This document shows, piece by piece, positions 1 through 6,900 of a stretch of 13,815 bases of DNA; the first letter of the stretch is position 1, and the number at the start of each line of letters is the position of its first letter. The stretch is from positions 1 to 13,815 of the forward strand of contig CABSMX010000055.1 of the NCBI GenBank assembly GCA_902478945.1, read 5' to 3'. Under the pieces are notes generated by a model that worked only from the letters and a program-made list of their open reading frames with translations, was not told the origin of the DNA and ran no database searches. Source of the DNA: an uncultured Collinsella sp. (GTDB lineage Bacteria; Actinomycetota; Coriobacteriia; Coriobacteriales; Coriobacteriaceae). Made by a program: the position numbers and the translations under genes.

Positions 1-8
1 ATAAGAGA

Positions 9-34
9 CAGGTGGTGGTTTTTCATTCCACCTG
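9..34. other. Inverted repeat in the leader of aroQ
   Basis: A perfect 7-bp inverted repeat (CAGGTGG at 9-15, CCACCTG at 28-34) encloses a T-rich 12-base loop and lies about 30 bases before the aroQ start. No T-run follows it on the + strand, so it is not a standard terminator for an upstream gene. It could be the remains of one, a leader hairpin or an operator. Nothing else is recognisable in bases 1-64 apart from the aroQ ribosome binding site. Confidence 0.3.
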
Positions 35-64
35 CAGCACCGACCAACCGCAAAGGAAGCAACC

Positions 65-502
65 ATGAAAGCACTCGTCATCAACGGCCCCAACCTCAAC
101 ATGCTCGGCATTCGCGAGCCGGGCATCTATGGTAGCGACAACTACGACCGCCTGGTCCAGATCTGCCAGGAGGCAGGTGCCGCGCAGGGCTTCGACGAGG
201 TCGAGGTCTTCCAGTCCAACCACGAGGGCAGCATCGTCGACAAGATCCAGGAGGCCTACGGCAAGGTCGACGGCATCGTCATCAACCCGGCAGCCTACAC
301 GCACACCAGCGTGGCAATCCTTGACGCCCTCAAGGCCGTCGCCATCCCTGCCGTCGAGGTGCACATCAGCGCCGTAGAGACGCGCGAGGACTTCCGCCAG
401 GTGAGCTATGCACGCCTAGCCTGCTTCGCCACCATCACCGGCGAAGGCCTCCAGGGCTACGCCCACGCGCTGGAGCTGCTGAAAGAGCATCTGGAAAAGT
501 AA
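65..502 (+). CDS. aroQ: Type II 3-dehydroquinate dehydratase
   Basis: This cytoplasmic enzyme converts 3-dehydroquinate to 3-dehydroshikimate, the third step of the shikimate pathway to aromatic amino acids. The 145-residue length is normal for the small dodecameric type II family. The N-terminal block NGPNLNMLGIREP (residues 7-19) carries the active-site-lid Arg17, and Tyr22 in the YG pair is the expected catalytic tyrosine. QSNHEG (50-55), NPAAYTHTS (74-82, with Asn74 and His80) and EVHIS (98-102, with His100 as the expected general acid) follow, then REDFR (107-111). The family usually has Asn after the HIS/HLS motif; here it is Ala, a mild deviation. The ATG has a good ribosome binding site, AAGGAAG, five bases upstream. 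It stands alone on this strand; the next gene is a tRNA on the opposite strand. Confidence 0.96.
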   Translation: MKALVINGPNLNMLGIREPGIYGSDNYDRLVQICQEAGAAQGFDEVEVFQSNHEGSIVDKIQEAYGKVDGIVINPAAYTHTSVAILDALKAVAIPAVEVHISAVETREDFRQVSYARLACFATITGEGLQGYAHALELLKEHLEK

Positions 503-563
503 AATGCCAACCCCAACAAACAGCAGCGGCTTGCTCGCGCTCGGCTTCAGCAGCATACAAGAT

Positions 564-595
564 GAAAAAGCCCAGACCACCAAGCGGTCCGGGCT
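564..595 (-). terminator. Rho-independent terminator after tRNA-Arg
   Basis: Read on the - strand, AGCCCGGACC pairs with GGTCTGGGCT over ten base pairs (one is a G-U pair that forms only in the - strand RNA), with a short loop, and is followed directly by TTTTT. This orientation-specific pairing and T-run show that it ends transcription leftwards from the tRNA, and probably also readthrough from the exporter genes. It begins about 10 bases after the encoded CCA of the tRNA. Confidence 0.85.
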
Positions 596-605
596 TAATA
601 AACGA

Positions 606-682
606 TGGTGCTCCATGGCGGATTCGAACCGTCGACCTTGGGATTAGAAGTCCCCTGCTCTATCCAACTGAGCTAATGGAGC
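606..682 (-). tRNA. tRNA-Arg (anticodon TCT)
   Basis: On the - strand the 77 bases fold as a standard cloverleaf. The acceptor stem GCTCCAT/ATGGAGC is perfect, the D stem is GCTC/GAGC, the anticodon loop is CTTCTAA giving anticodon TCT (reads AGA, and AGG by wobble), and the T loop is TTCGAAT. Discriminator A and the CCA end are encoded in the DNA. Two imperfect positions are visible: G27-A43 at the top of the anticodon stem and A50-C64 in the T stem. Neither would abolish folding. It lies 54 bases downstream of the exporter ATPase gene on the same strand and is followed by its own terminator. Confidence 0.96.
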
Positions 683-728
683 AAATAACCGCACGCCCAA
701 GCAAGCGCAAGCCTGTCGGGCGCAAGTA

Positions 729-734
729 ATTATA
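729..734 (-). promoter_or_regulatory. Possible -10 box for tRNA-Arg
   Basis: A perfect TATAAT on the - strand lies about 47 bases upstream of the tRNA, just past the stop of the exporter ATPase gene. It would give a leader of around 40 bases for RNase P to remove. I see no convincing -35 box at 16-18 bases spacing, so the call rests on the hexamer alone. Confidence 0.3.
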
Positions 735-736
735 AC

Positions 737-1504
737 CTAGTTGAACTGCTCGCGATACGCCTTGCAGACCTCATCGACCGGGCCGTCCATGCGAAGGTCA
801 CCCTTCTCAATCCAAACGGCACGCTGGCAGATGCGCTCAACCTGCTCCATGGAGTGCGAAACGAACAGAACCGTCACGTCACCGCTCTGGATAAAGTGCT
901 GAATGCGAGCCTCACACTTCTGCTGGAAGAACACATCACCGACGGACAGCGTCTCGTCAACGATCAGAATATCGGGCTCGGTAATCGTCGCGATTGCAAA
1001 GGCGATACGCGCCACCATGCCCGAGGAGAAGTTCTTAAGCGGCATATCGACAAAGTTCTGCAGCTCAGCGAACTCGATAATGCCGTCAAAGTTGGCGTCG
1101 ATGAACTCCTTGGTATAGCCGAGCAGGGCACCGTTCAGATAGATGTTCTCGCGGGCGGTCAGCTCGGGGTCAAAGCCGGCACCAAGCTCAATCAGCGGCG
1201 CGATGTTACCGTGCACCTTAACGCTGCCCTCGCTAGGCTCAAGAACGCCAGCGATAATCTTGAGCATCGTAGACTTGCCGGAGCCATTGGTGCCGACCAG
1301 ACCCACAACCTCGCCGCGATGAATATCAAACGAGATGTGCTTAAGCGCCCTAAACTCCTCAAAGAACAGCTCGTGCTTGGCAAGCTTGATGAAGTACTCC
1401 TTGAGGTTGGTCAGCGACTCGGACGCCATGTTAAAGATCATGGTGACGTCGTCGACCTCGACAGCCAGAGGCTGCTCGCTGTAATCAACAACAGATTCAG
1501 TCAT
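737..1504 (-). CDS. Polysaccharide/teichoic acid ABC exporter, ATP-binding subunit (Wzt/TagH-like)
   Basis: This is the cytoplasmic ATPase that powers export of a lipid-linked polysaccharide by the permease encoded just upstream. From the ATG at 1504 it has 255 residues: Walker A GTNGSGKST (71-79), the block APLIELGAGFDPELTARENI (102-121) typical of Wzt/TagH-type ATPases, signature FSSGM (159-163) in place of LSGGQ as usual in this subfamily, Walker B ILIVDE (179-184, Glu184 catalytic) and the H-loop His217 in VSHS. It stops soon after the nucleotide-binding domain and lacks the C-terminal carbohydrate-binding domain of E. coli O9a Wzt and the long tail of Bacillus TagH. A GTG one codon earlier (1507) is possible, but AAGGAG at 1512-1517 is spaced better (7 bases) for the ATG. 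It starts 11 bases after the permease stop, so the two form one operon. Confidence 0.92.
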   Translation of the reverse strand: MTESVVDYSEQPLAVEVDDVTMIFNMASESLTNLKEYFIKLAKHELFFEEFRALKHISFDIHRGEVVGLVGTNGSGKSTMLKIIAGVLEPSEGSVKVHGNIAPLIELGAGFDPELTARENIYLNGALLGYTKEFIDANFDGIIEFAELQNFVDMPLKNFSSGMVARIAFAIATITEPDILIVDETLSVGDVFFQQKCEARIQHFIQSGDVTVLFVSHSMEQVERICQRAVWIEKGDLRMDGPVDEVCKAYREQFN

Positions 1505-1515
1505 CACAGCACTCC

Positions 1516-2361
1516 TTAGATGTAGAGGATGAACTTGCGCTCGGACTTATGGAACACGGTGTAGCCAATAACAAGCGCAAGAACCGCCCAAGCGACGCAC
1601 ATACCAAACGTCATAAGCGAGGGCGTAGTCTGGAACAGGAAGATATCACGCATAAACTGCAGGTAGTTATACATGGGGTTCGCATAGACCAGAATGCGCA
1701 CGAGATGCGGCATTTGCGCAACGAAGTCGGTCGTCCAGAAGATGGGCGTAATGTAGGTCCAAGCCGTAATGACGACGCTCCACAGATGCATGACATCGCG
1801 GAAAAAGACCGTGAGGGCGGAGAGCATCATGCCCAGGCCCATGCAGAAGCACATAAGCAGCAGCAGGCAGACCGGCAGCAGAATCAGGTGCCAAGAAGGC
1901 ATAACGCGGAACCACAGCATGACGATGGCGACGGCGACCAGCGAGAAGGCAAAGTTCACGAGTGAGAAAAGCACCTTCTGTACTGGGAAAACCCAACGGT
2001 GCACTTTAACCTTCTTAAGCAGCGGAGCCGCACCTACGATCGACGTCAGGGCCTGGTTCGTAGACTCGGACATGACGGCAAAGGTAATGTTACCCACGAT
2101 CAAGTACAGCGGGTACATCTCGGGCGTCATTGAGCCATTGCGGCCCTGGCCAAAAATCGTCGAGAACACGATGGCCATGACGATCATCATCAGCAACGGA
2201 TTGAGCACCGACCATGCGACACCCAGAACGCTACGGCGATACTTGATCTTAAAATCCTTGGTAACCAGCTGACGAAGGATAAACGCGTCCTTCTCAAACT
2301 CGTTTTTAGCAAACGTCGCAGGCAGACTGCGAGTTTCTTGTTGCTTTGTCTGATCCGACAC
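1516..2361 (-). CDS. Polysaccharide/teichoic acid ABC exporter, permease subunit (Wzm/TagG-like)
   Basis: This is an ABC-2-type integral membrane subunit, the likely channel for a wall polysaccharide on undecaprenyl diphosphate. It has 281 residues with a cytoplasmic N-terminus and about six membrane segments (near 52-71, 83-103, 128-150, 158-184, 192-212 and 250-271). Family landmarks are KYRRSVLGVAWSVLNPLL (40-57), FFRDVMHLW (186-194) and the conserved NPM (228-230). An upstream ATG at 2424 keeps the frame open, but I chose the GTG at 2361 because AAAGGAG stands eight bases before it and the 21 extra residues are not family-like. It is the first gene of the exporter operon and is divergent from the glycosyltransferase operon. 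The presence of tagD- and tagF-like genes in the window favours a teichoic-acid-type cargo, but a rhamnose polymer is equally possible. Confidence 0.92.
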   Translation of the reverse strand: MSDQTKQQETRSLPATFAKNEFEKDAFILRQLVTKDFKIKYRRSVLGVAWSVLNPLLMMIVMAIVFSTIFGQGRNGSMTPEMYPLYLIVGNITFAVMSESTNQALTSIVGAAPLLKKVKVHRWVFPVQKVLFSLVNFAFSLVAVAIVMLWFRVMPSWHLILLPVCLLLLMCFCMGLGMMLSALTVFFRDVMHLWSVVITAWTYITPIFWTTDFVAQMPHLVRILVYANPMYNYLQFMRDIFLFQTTPSLMTFGMCVAWAVLALVIGYTVFHKSERKFILYI

Positions 2362-2400
2362 GGATGCAACTCCTTTACTCGTAATCGTTGACAAACGAAC

Positions 2401-2406
2401 AGTATA
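2401..2406 (-). promoter_or_regulatory. Possible -10 box for the exporter operon
   Basis: TATACT on the - strand lies 40 bases upstream of the permease start, inside the in-frame extension that I excluded from that gene. The -35 position has no clear match. If real, it supports the GTG start at 2361, because transcription would begin downstream of the ATG at 2424. Confidence 0.35.
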
Positions 2407-2485
2407 GACCCGACGGCCCTGCAAACGATTCGCACAACAAAACTGGAGAACTAACCCACATCTAAGGATGCCAAGCCCAAACGAC

Positions 2486-2515
2486 TATACTTTCTAGAAT
2501 TGAATGTGTAAGGAG
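2486..2515 (+). promoter_or_regulatory. Possible -10 box and ribosome binding site of the glycosyltransferase operon
   Basis: TATACT at 2486-2491 is followed by the palindrome TTCTAGAA (2492-2499) and the ribosome binding site AAGGAG (2510-2515), which is six bases before a GTG start. The leader would be short. No good -35 box is visible. The palindrome at the likely transcription start could be an operator, but it is short enough to be chance. Confidence 0.4.
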
Positions 2516-2521
2516 CATTGA

Positions 2522-3493
2522 GTGAATTCTGAATCCATCGCCGTCATCATCCCCTGCTACAACGAAGCGCTCACGATCGGCAAAGTCATCGACGACTTTC
2601 ACCGCGAGCTTCCGCAAGCGACGGTCTATGTCTATGACAACAACTCGTCGGACGATACCTCACGCATCGCCACCGAGCACGGCGCCACGGTCCGCTTTGA
2701 GCCCCGTCAGGGAAAGGGCAACGTGTGCCGCCAGATGTTTCGCGACATCAACGCCGATTGCTACCTGATGGTCGACGGCGACGACACCTACCCCGCCGAG
2801 GCGGCCAAAGCCCTCTGCGAGCCTATCCTCAGCGGCACGGCCGACATGACCGTAGGCGATCGCCTTTCCAACGGCACCTATGCCGAGGAGAACAAGCGTG
2901 CCTTCCACGGCTTTGGCAACAATCTGGTCCGCGCCATGATCAAGTGGATCTATGGCTACAGCTTCGATGATGTCATGACCGGCTACCGTGCCATGAGCCG
3001 CCCGTTCGTTAAAACCTTCCCTGTGCTTTCCGAGGGCTTCCAGATCGAAACCGAGCTCTCGATCCACGCCGTCGACCACCGCTGGCGCATCAAAGATGTG
3101 CCCATCGAGTACCGCGACCGTCCGGAAGGTTCCGAGTCCAAGCTCAATACCGTAAGCGACGGCATTAAAGTCGTTGCGATGATCGGCACGCTGTTCAAGG
3201 ACTACCGCCCGCTGAAGTTCTTCAGTCTGGTTGCGCTTTTATTCGCGATTATCGGCCTGGCTTTGGGCATTCCTATCTTTGTTGAGTACTTTCAGACCGG
3301 TCTGGTCCCGCGCTTCCCCACCGCCATGCTCGCCGCCTCGTTTATGTTCCTGTGCGGACTGAGCCTTGCGACCGGATTCATCCTGGATTCTGTGGCAAAG
3401 GTTGAGAAAAAGCAGTGGGAGGTCAACGTGTACAGCAAATACGCCTACGATGACCAGCCCGGCCACCCTACTTCCAAGCCAAGCGAGAGGTAA
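2522..3493 (+). CDS. Family 2 glycosyltransferase, polyprenyl-phosphate sugar synthase type, with two C-terminal membrane segments
   Basis: This protein probably transfers a sugar from a nucleotide sugar to undecaprenyl phosphate on the cytoplasmic face, giving a lipid-linked single-sugar donor. It has 323 residues. The GT-A fold starts with AVIIPCYNEALTIG (7-20); the metal-binding acidic motif is VDGDDTYP (84-91); DDVMTGYRAMSR (149-160) and GFQIETEL (172-179) are typical of the dolichyl-phosphate mannose/glucose synthase branch. Two hydrophobic segments (about 232-254 and 266-290) anchor it, then a charged tail follows. The start is GTG, supported by AAGGAG six bases upstream; there is no closer ATG. 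It is the first gene of a three-gene operon, six bases before the next glycosyltransferase. The sugar and acceptor cannot be read from the sequence. Confidence 0.9.
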   Translation: MNSESIAVIIPCYNEALTIGKVIDDFHRELPQATVYVYDNNSSDDTSRIATEHGATVRFEPRQGKGNVCRQMFRDINADCYLMVDGDDTYPAEAAKALCEPILSGTADMTVGDRLSNGTYAEENKRAFHGFGNNLVRAMIKWIYGYSFDDVMTGYRAMSRPFVKTFPVLSEGFQIETELSIHAVDHRWRIKDVPIEYRDRPEGSESKLNTVSDGIKVVAMIGTLFKDYRPLKFFSLVALLFAIIGLALGIPIFVEYFQTGLVPRFPTAMLAASFMFLCGLSLATGFILDSVAKVEKKQWEVNVYSKYAYDDQPGHPTSKPSER

Positions 3494-3499
3494 ACCACC

Positions 3500-4468
3500 A
3501 TGCCGCTCATCTCCATCGTCGTGCCGTGCTACAACGAGCAGGAATCACTTCCGATCTTTCTCAAAGAGCTCGATGGCGTCGTTCGCATCATGACTCAGCA
3601 GGACCCCGAGATCTCCTTTGAAGCCGTCCTCATCGACGATGGCTCGGCAGACAAAACGCTTGCCGTCATGAAAGCAGAAGCCGCGGCGGCGCATCCATAC
3701 GCCATCCGCTGGCACTCTTTCTCGCGTAACTTTGGCAAGGAGGCGGCGCTACTCGCCGGACTCCAGCACGCAAAGGGCGACTATGTCGCCACCATGGACG
3801 CCGACATGCAGGACCCGCCCTCGCTCCTACCGCAGATGTACGAGATCTTGCAGACCGAAAACTACGACAACGTCGCCACACGCAGGACCACCCGCGAAGG
3901 CGAGCCTCCCATCAGGTCGTTCTGTGCCCGTATGTTCTACAAGATCATCAACCGCATTTCAAAGGCCGACATCGTCGACGGAGCACGCGATTTTAGGCTC
4001 ATGAAGCGGCTTATGGTCAACGCCATCATCTCCATGGGCGAATACAACCGATTCTCCAAGGGCATTTACGGCTGGGTTGGCTTCAAAACCAAATGGCTCC
4101 CCTACGTAAACGTCAACCGCGTGGCCGGCGAGACCAAATGGAGCTTTTGGTCGCTGCTCCTCTATTCCATCGACGGCATCGTCGCTTTTTCCACAGCGCC
4201 GCTCTCCCTCGCCGCCCTCACGGGTATCGTTTTCTGTCTCATCGCCATCCTGGGATTTATCGTCATCCTGGTCAAAACGCTTGTTTGGGGCGACCCCGTA
4301 GGCGGATGGCCCTCCCTTGCCTGCCTCATAACGCTGTTTGGCGGCATGCAGCTCCTGTGCCTGGGAATCATCGGTGAATACTTGGCAAAAGCCTACTTGG
4401 AAACCAAGCGACGTCCCATCTATATCATTCGAGAATCCAACGAGGAATCTGATGACACGGCCCAATAA
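3500..4468 (+). CDS. Family 2 glycosyltransferase, GtrB/CsbB-like polyprenyl-phosphate glycosyltransferase
   Basis: This is a membrane-anchored enzyme predicted to make a polyprenyl-phosphate sugar for use outside the cell, as GtrB (glucose) and Bacillus CsbB (GlcNAc) do. Its 322 residues are typical: SIVVPCYNEQESL (5-17), LIDDGSADKT (44-53), SFSRNFGKEAALLAGL (73-88), the catalytic acidic motif DADMQDPP (100-107), and GETKWSFWSL (210-219) just before the membrane segments at about 236-261 and 270-294. The ATG has AGAGG nine bases upstream. It follows the first glycosyltransferase by six bases and overlaps the YfhO-like gene by 17 bases, so the three are very likely translated as a unit. In Bacillus and Listeria, CsbB-type enzymes work with a YfhO partner and a small GtcA-type flippase. 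YfhO is present here; no GtcA-like gene is. Confidence 0.93.
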   Translation: MPLISIVVPCYNEQESLPIFLKELDGVVRIMTQQDPEISFEAVLIDDGSADKTLAVMKAEAAAAHPYAIRWHSFSRNFGKEAALLAGLQHAKGDYVATMDADMQDPPSLLPQMYEILQTENYDNVATRRTTREGEPPIRSFCARMFYKIINRISKADIVDGARDFRLMKRLMVNAIISMGEYNRFSKGIYGWVGFKTKWLPYVNVNRVAGETKWSFWSLLLYSIDGIVAFSTAPLSLAALTGIVFCLIAILGFIVILVKTLVWGDPVGGWPSLACLITLFGGMQLLCLGIIGEYLAKAYLETKRRPIYIIRESNEESDDTAQ

Positions 4469-6863
4469 CAGCACGCTCAAGAATGTGGCGTTCTACGCCG
4501 CCTGCTTCGCATTTTCCGTCGCACTCTTTGTCGCACTTGCAGCGGCAGGGCATGTCTACCCCTTTGGCGACAAATCGTTTCTCACCAACGATCTCAAATA
4601 CCAATACATCGACTTCTTTGCGTGGTTTCGCCGCGTCCTTTTAGGCGAGGCAAACCTTCGCTATTCCTTCTCACAGGGACTCGGCATGAACACATGGGGG
4701 CTCTATAGCTACTACCTCGCCAGCCCCTTCAACCTGCTCTGTGTGCTGTTTCCCGCAGACAAGCTGACGCTCTTCGTATTTGCCATAACCGCGCTCAAAC
4801 TGGGCTGCATCCACATCAGCAGCGCTTGGTATGTGCAAAAGCGCTTTGACCTGTCCAAGCCCGCCGCATTCTTGCTATCCCTCTCGTTCACGTTTTGCAG
4901 CTGGACCATAAGTAATTTGTGTAATCCGCTCTGGATTGATTGCCTTATCCTGCTACCCATCTGCGCCTTCGGATGCTACGAGCTCATTCGCGAACAAAAT
5001 ATGGTACGCCTCGTTATTGCGATTGCTCTCAATGTCATGTTCTGTTGGTATACGGCCTATATCAACATCCTATTCCTCTGCATCTTCGTATTGGTTGAGT
5101 TTGTCGATTACGTCGCTGCAGAAGGATTTAGCTGGATGCTCACGCTCGACCGGGCCCTACGATTTGCAGGGGCTATGATGCTTGGGCTGCTCCTGTCCGC
5201 CTGGACCTTTTTGCCGACCATCCTTGCCATGGCAAAAGGCGGCCCCGTGCTGGCACTTGGCCCCTTGCTTAAAACAGGCCTCAAATCGCTCATCAGGGGC
5301 TTCATCCCCGGCATGTGGGTGAATAACGGGAACACGCCGCAGTTCTATTGCGGCGTAATCATGATGTTACTTGCAATAAGCCTACTGTTTAACCGCAAGG
5401 TTTCGGCCAAGATACGCATCGCAACGTTCGTCGTCACAGCCGTCCTGATCGCTAGCTCCGTTTTGAGCCCGCTCGAGTACATCTGGTGCGGCATGCGCGT
5501 TCCCAACGGGTTCTATTCGCGCACAGCCTTTTTGCTGGGCTTCTTTACGATGTGGGCCGCAGGCTATTCGTTGCAGGTGTTCGAGGGCCAGCCCAAATTT
5601 CGTCATGTCTATCGACCCGCCGTCGTATTACCAATCCTGACAATCACCGCAATTGAGTTGTTTATCAACGCCCATGTGATGTGGAACCAACTGTACGCAG
5701 GCTATTCCGAAGATGCCAACTGTACCTATGTGACTACCGCAACCAACACGATCACAGCCATTCAAGACCAGGATTCTGCGTCATTCTACCGCATCGATCG
5801 AACGACCACGCGCACCGATAGCGCCGCCCTCAACGAGGGCTTAGCGCTTGGGTACAACCAGCTGTCGTCCTACTCATCCGCAAATAACCCGCAGGCAATT
5901 GCATTGCTCAACTCCCTTGGATACAGCAGCGCCGGCGAGTTTTCGACCCGTTATGCCGAACCCATTCTTGCCGTCGATGCCCTGCTGGGAGTTAAGTACG
6001 CCATTGCCGAACACAGCCCCGCAGGATACGTTACGGCAAAGGCAAATCAAACCGACTCCGCAAGCACGGTCTACGAGAATCCCAATGCGCTCAGCGCTGG
6101 CATCGCAGCTTCGAGCGGCTTTCAAAACAGCACGTTAGAGGGCAAGAACCCCTTCGAAAAGCAAAATGGCCTATACAGCAAAATCCTGGGCCGCGAGGTA
6201 GAGCTCTATACCAAAATCGAGGCTACGAACACGGAAAATGGTGAGAACCAAAAGCAATGGAGCGTTACCGTTCCGGCGGAGTCCATCGGATACCTCTACA
6301 TTAACAAAGATGCGACCGCCGGCAGTTATTGGCCAGTCACCCTTACCATCGACCAGCGAACGATCACAAACGAGGCCTGGAGATTCGACAATAATATCCG
6401 CCAGATTGCGGATGCATCGGACACCCCGAGCCAGCATACGGTGTCAATCGGAGTCGCAGAGGGTTATACGGACATGCCCCAAGACAATGAGCCGGTCTTT
6501 TACGCCCTCAATCTGGACGTTTTCCAGCAGATTATGAACGAGCTTAAGACGAACGAATTTGTTCCGACGGTTTTTAAGGACGGAAGGATCGAAGGCGAGT
6601 ATACCGCCAAGTATGACGGCAACCTGCTGCTGAGCGTTCCGTACGATGAGGGCTGGAACATAACGGTAAACGGAACCGCCGCAGAACTAACGCCCGCCGC
6701 CGATAAGGGCCTGTCGTCCCTGAACGTGCAGAAAGGCGCGAATAGGATCGTGATGACCTACAAGACTCCGGGCGCCCTTTCTGGGCTTGCAGTGAGTCTG
6801 GTGACCACCGTCGCCCTTGTTGCAGCGGGTCTATACGCCAGGCATAAGAAAAGCCGCCGTTAA
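4452..6863 (+). CDS. YfhO-family membrane glycosyltransferase (GT-C type)
   Basis: This large multi-pass protein probably transfers sugars from polyprenyl-phosphate donors onto a wall polymer on the outer face of the membrane. From the ATG at 4452 it has 803 residues. The first membrane segment (about 11-33) is followed by an outside loop with FLTNDLKYQYIDFF (43-56; Asp47 is the likely catalytic acid of the GT-C fold) and SQGLGMNTWG, a YfhO hallmark. About a dozen membrane segments run to near residue 410, then a long extracellular domain to about 770 containing SVPYDEGWNITVNG, which is typical of the family C-terminus, then a last membrane segment and a basic tail HKKSRR. The frame is open to 4338, but GAGGA five bases before 4452 and the family N-terminus select this start. 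Its stop codon lies in the loop of the terminator at 6849-6878. Confidence 0.9.
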   Translation: MTRPNNSTLKNVAFYAACFAFSVALFVALAAAGHVYPFGDKSFLTNDLKYQYIDFFAWFRRVLLGEANLRYSFSQGLGMNTWGLYSYYLASPFNLLCVLFPADKLTLFVFAITALKLGCIHISSAWYVQKRFDLSKPAAFLLSLSFTFCSWTISNLCNPLWIDCLILLPICAFGCYELIREQNMVRLVIAIALNVMFCWYTAYINILFLCIFVLVEFVDYVAAEGFSWMLTLDRALRFAGAMMLGLLLSAWTFLPTILAMAKGGPVLALGPLLKTGLKSLIRGFIPGMWVNNGNTPQFYCGVIMMLLAISLLFNRKVSAKIRIATFVVTAVLIASSVLSPLEYIWCGMRVPNGFYSRTAFLLGFFTMWAAGYSLQVFEGQPKFRHVYRPAVVLPILTITAIELFINAHVMWNQLYAGYSEDANCTYVTTATNTITAIQDQDSASFYRIDRTTTRTDSAALNEGLALGYNQLSSYSSANNPQAIALLNSLGYSSAGEFSTRYAEPILAVDALLGVKYAIAEHSPAGYVTAKANQTDSASTVYENPNALSAGIAASSGFQNSTLEGKNPFEKQNGLYSKILGREVELYTKIEATNTENGENQKQWSVTVPAESIGYLYINKDATAGSYWPVTLTIDQRTITNEAWRFDNNIRQIADASDTPSQHTVSIGVAEGYTDMPQDNEPVFYALNLDVFQQIMNELKTNEFVPTVFKDGRIEGEYTAKYDGNLLLSVPYDEGWNITVNGTAAELTPAADKGLSSLNVQKGANRIVMTYKTPGALSGLAVSLVTTVALVAAGLYARHKKSRR

Positions 6864-6878
6864 CAAGCGGCGGCTTTT
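6849..6878. terminator. Bidirectional terminator between convergent operons
   Basis: A perfect 11-bp stem (AAAAGCCGCCG at 6849-6859, CGGCGGCTTTT at 6868-6878) with an 8-base loop gives a GC-rich hairpin followed by a T-run on either strand. It can end both the rightward YfhO operon and the leftward rml operon, whose last stop is 22 bases away. The left arm encodes the C-terminal Lys-Ser-Arg-Arg of the YfhO-like protein, and the stop TAA sits in the loop. Confidence 0.93.
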
Positions 6879-6900
6879 ACTCTCGAAAAGTTAATAGCGG

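Noticed and set aside
854..1519. A 221-codon + strand frame opposite the exporter ATPase gene
   Set aside because: The - strand frame carries all ABC ATPase motifs; the + strand translation has no recognisable features or ribosome binding site.
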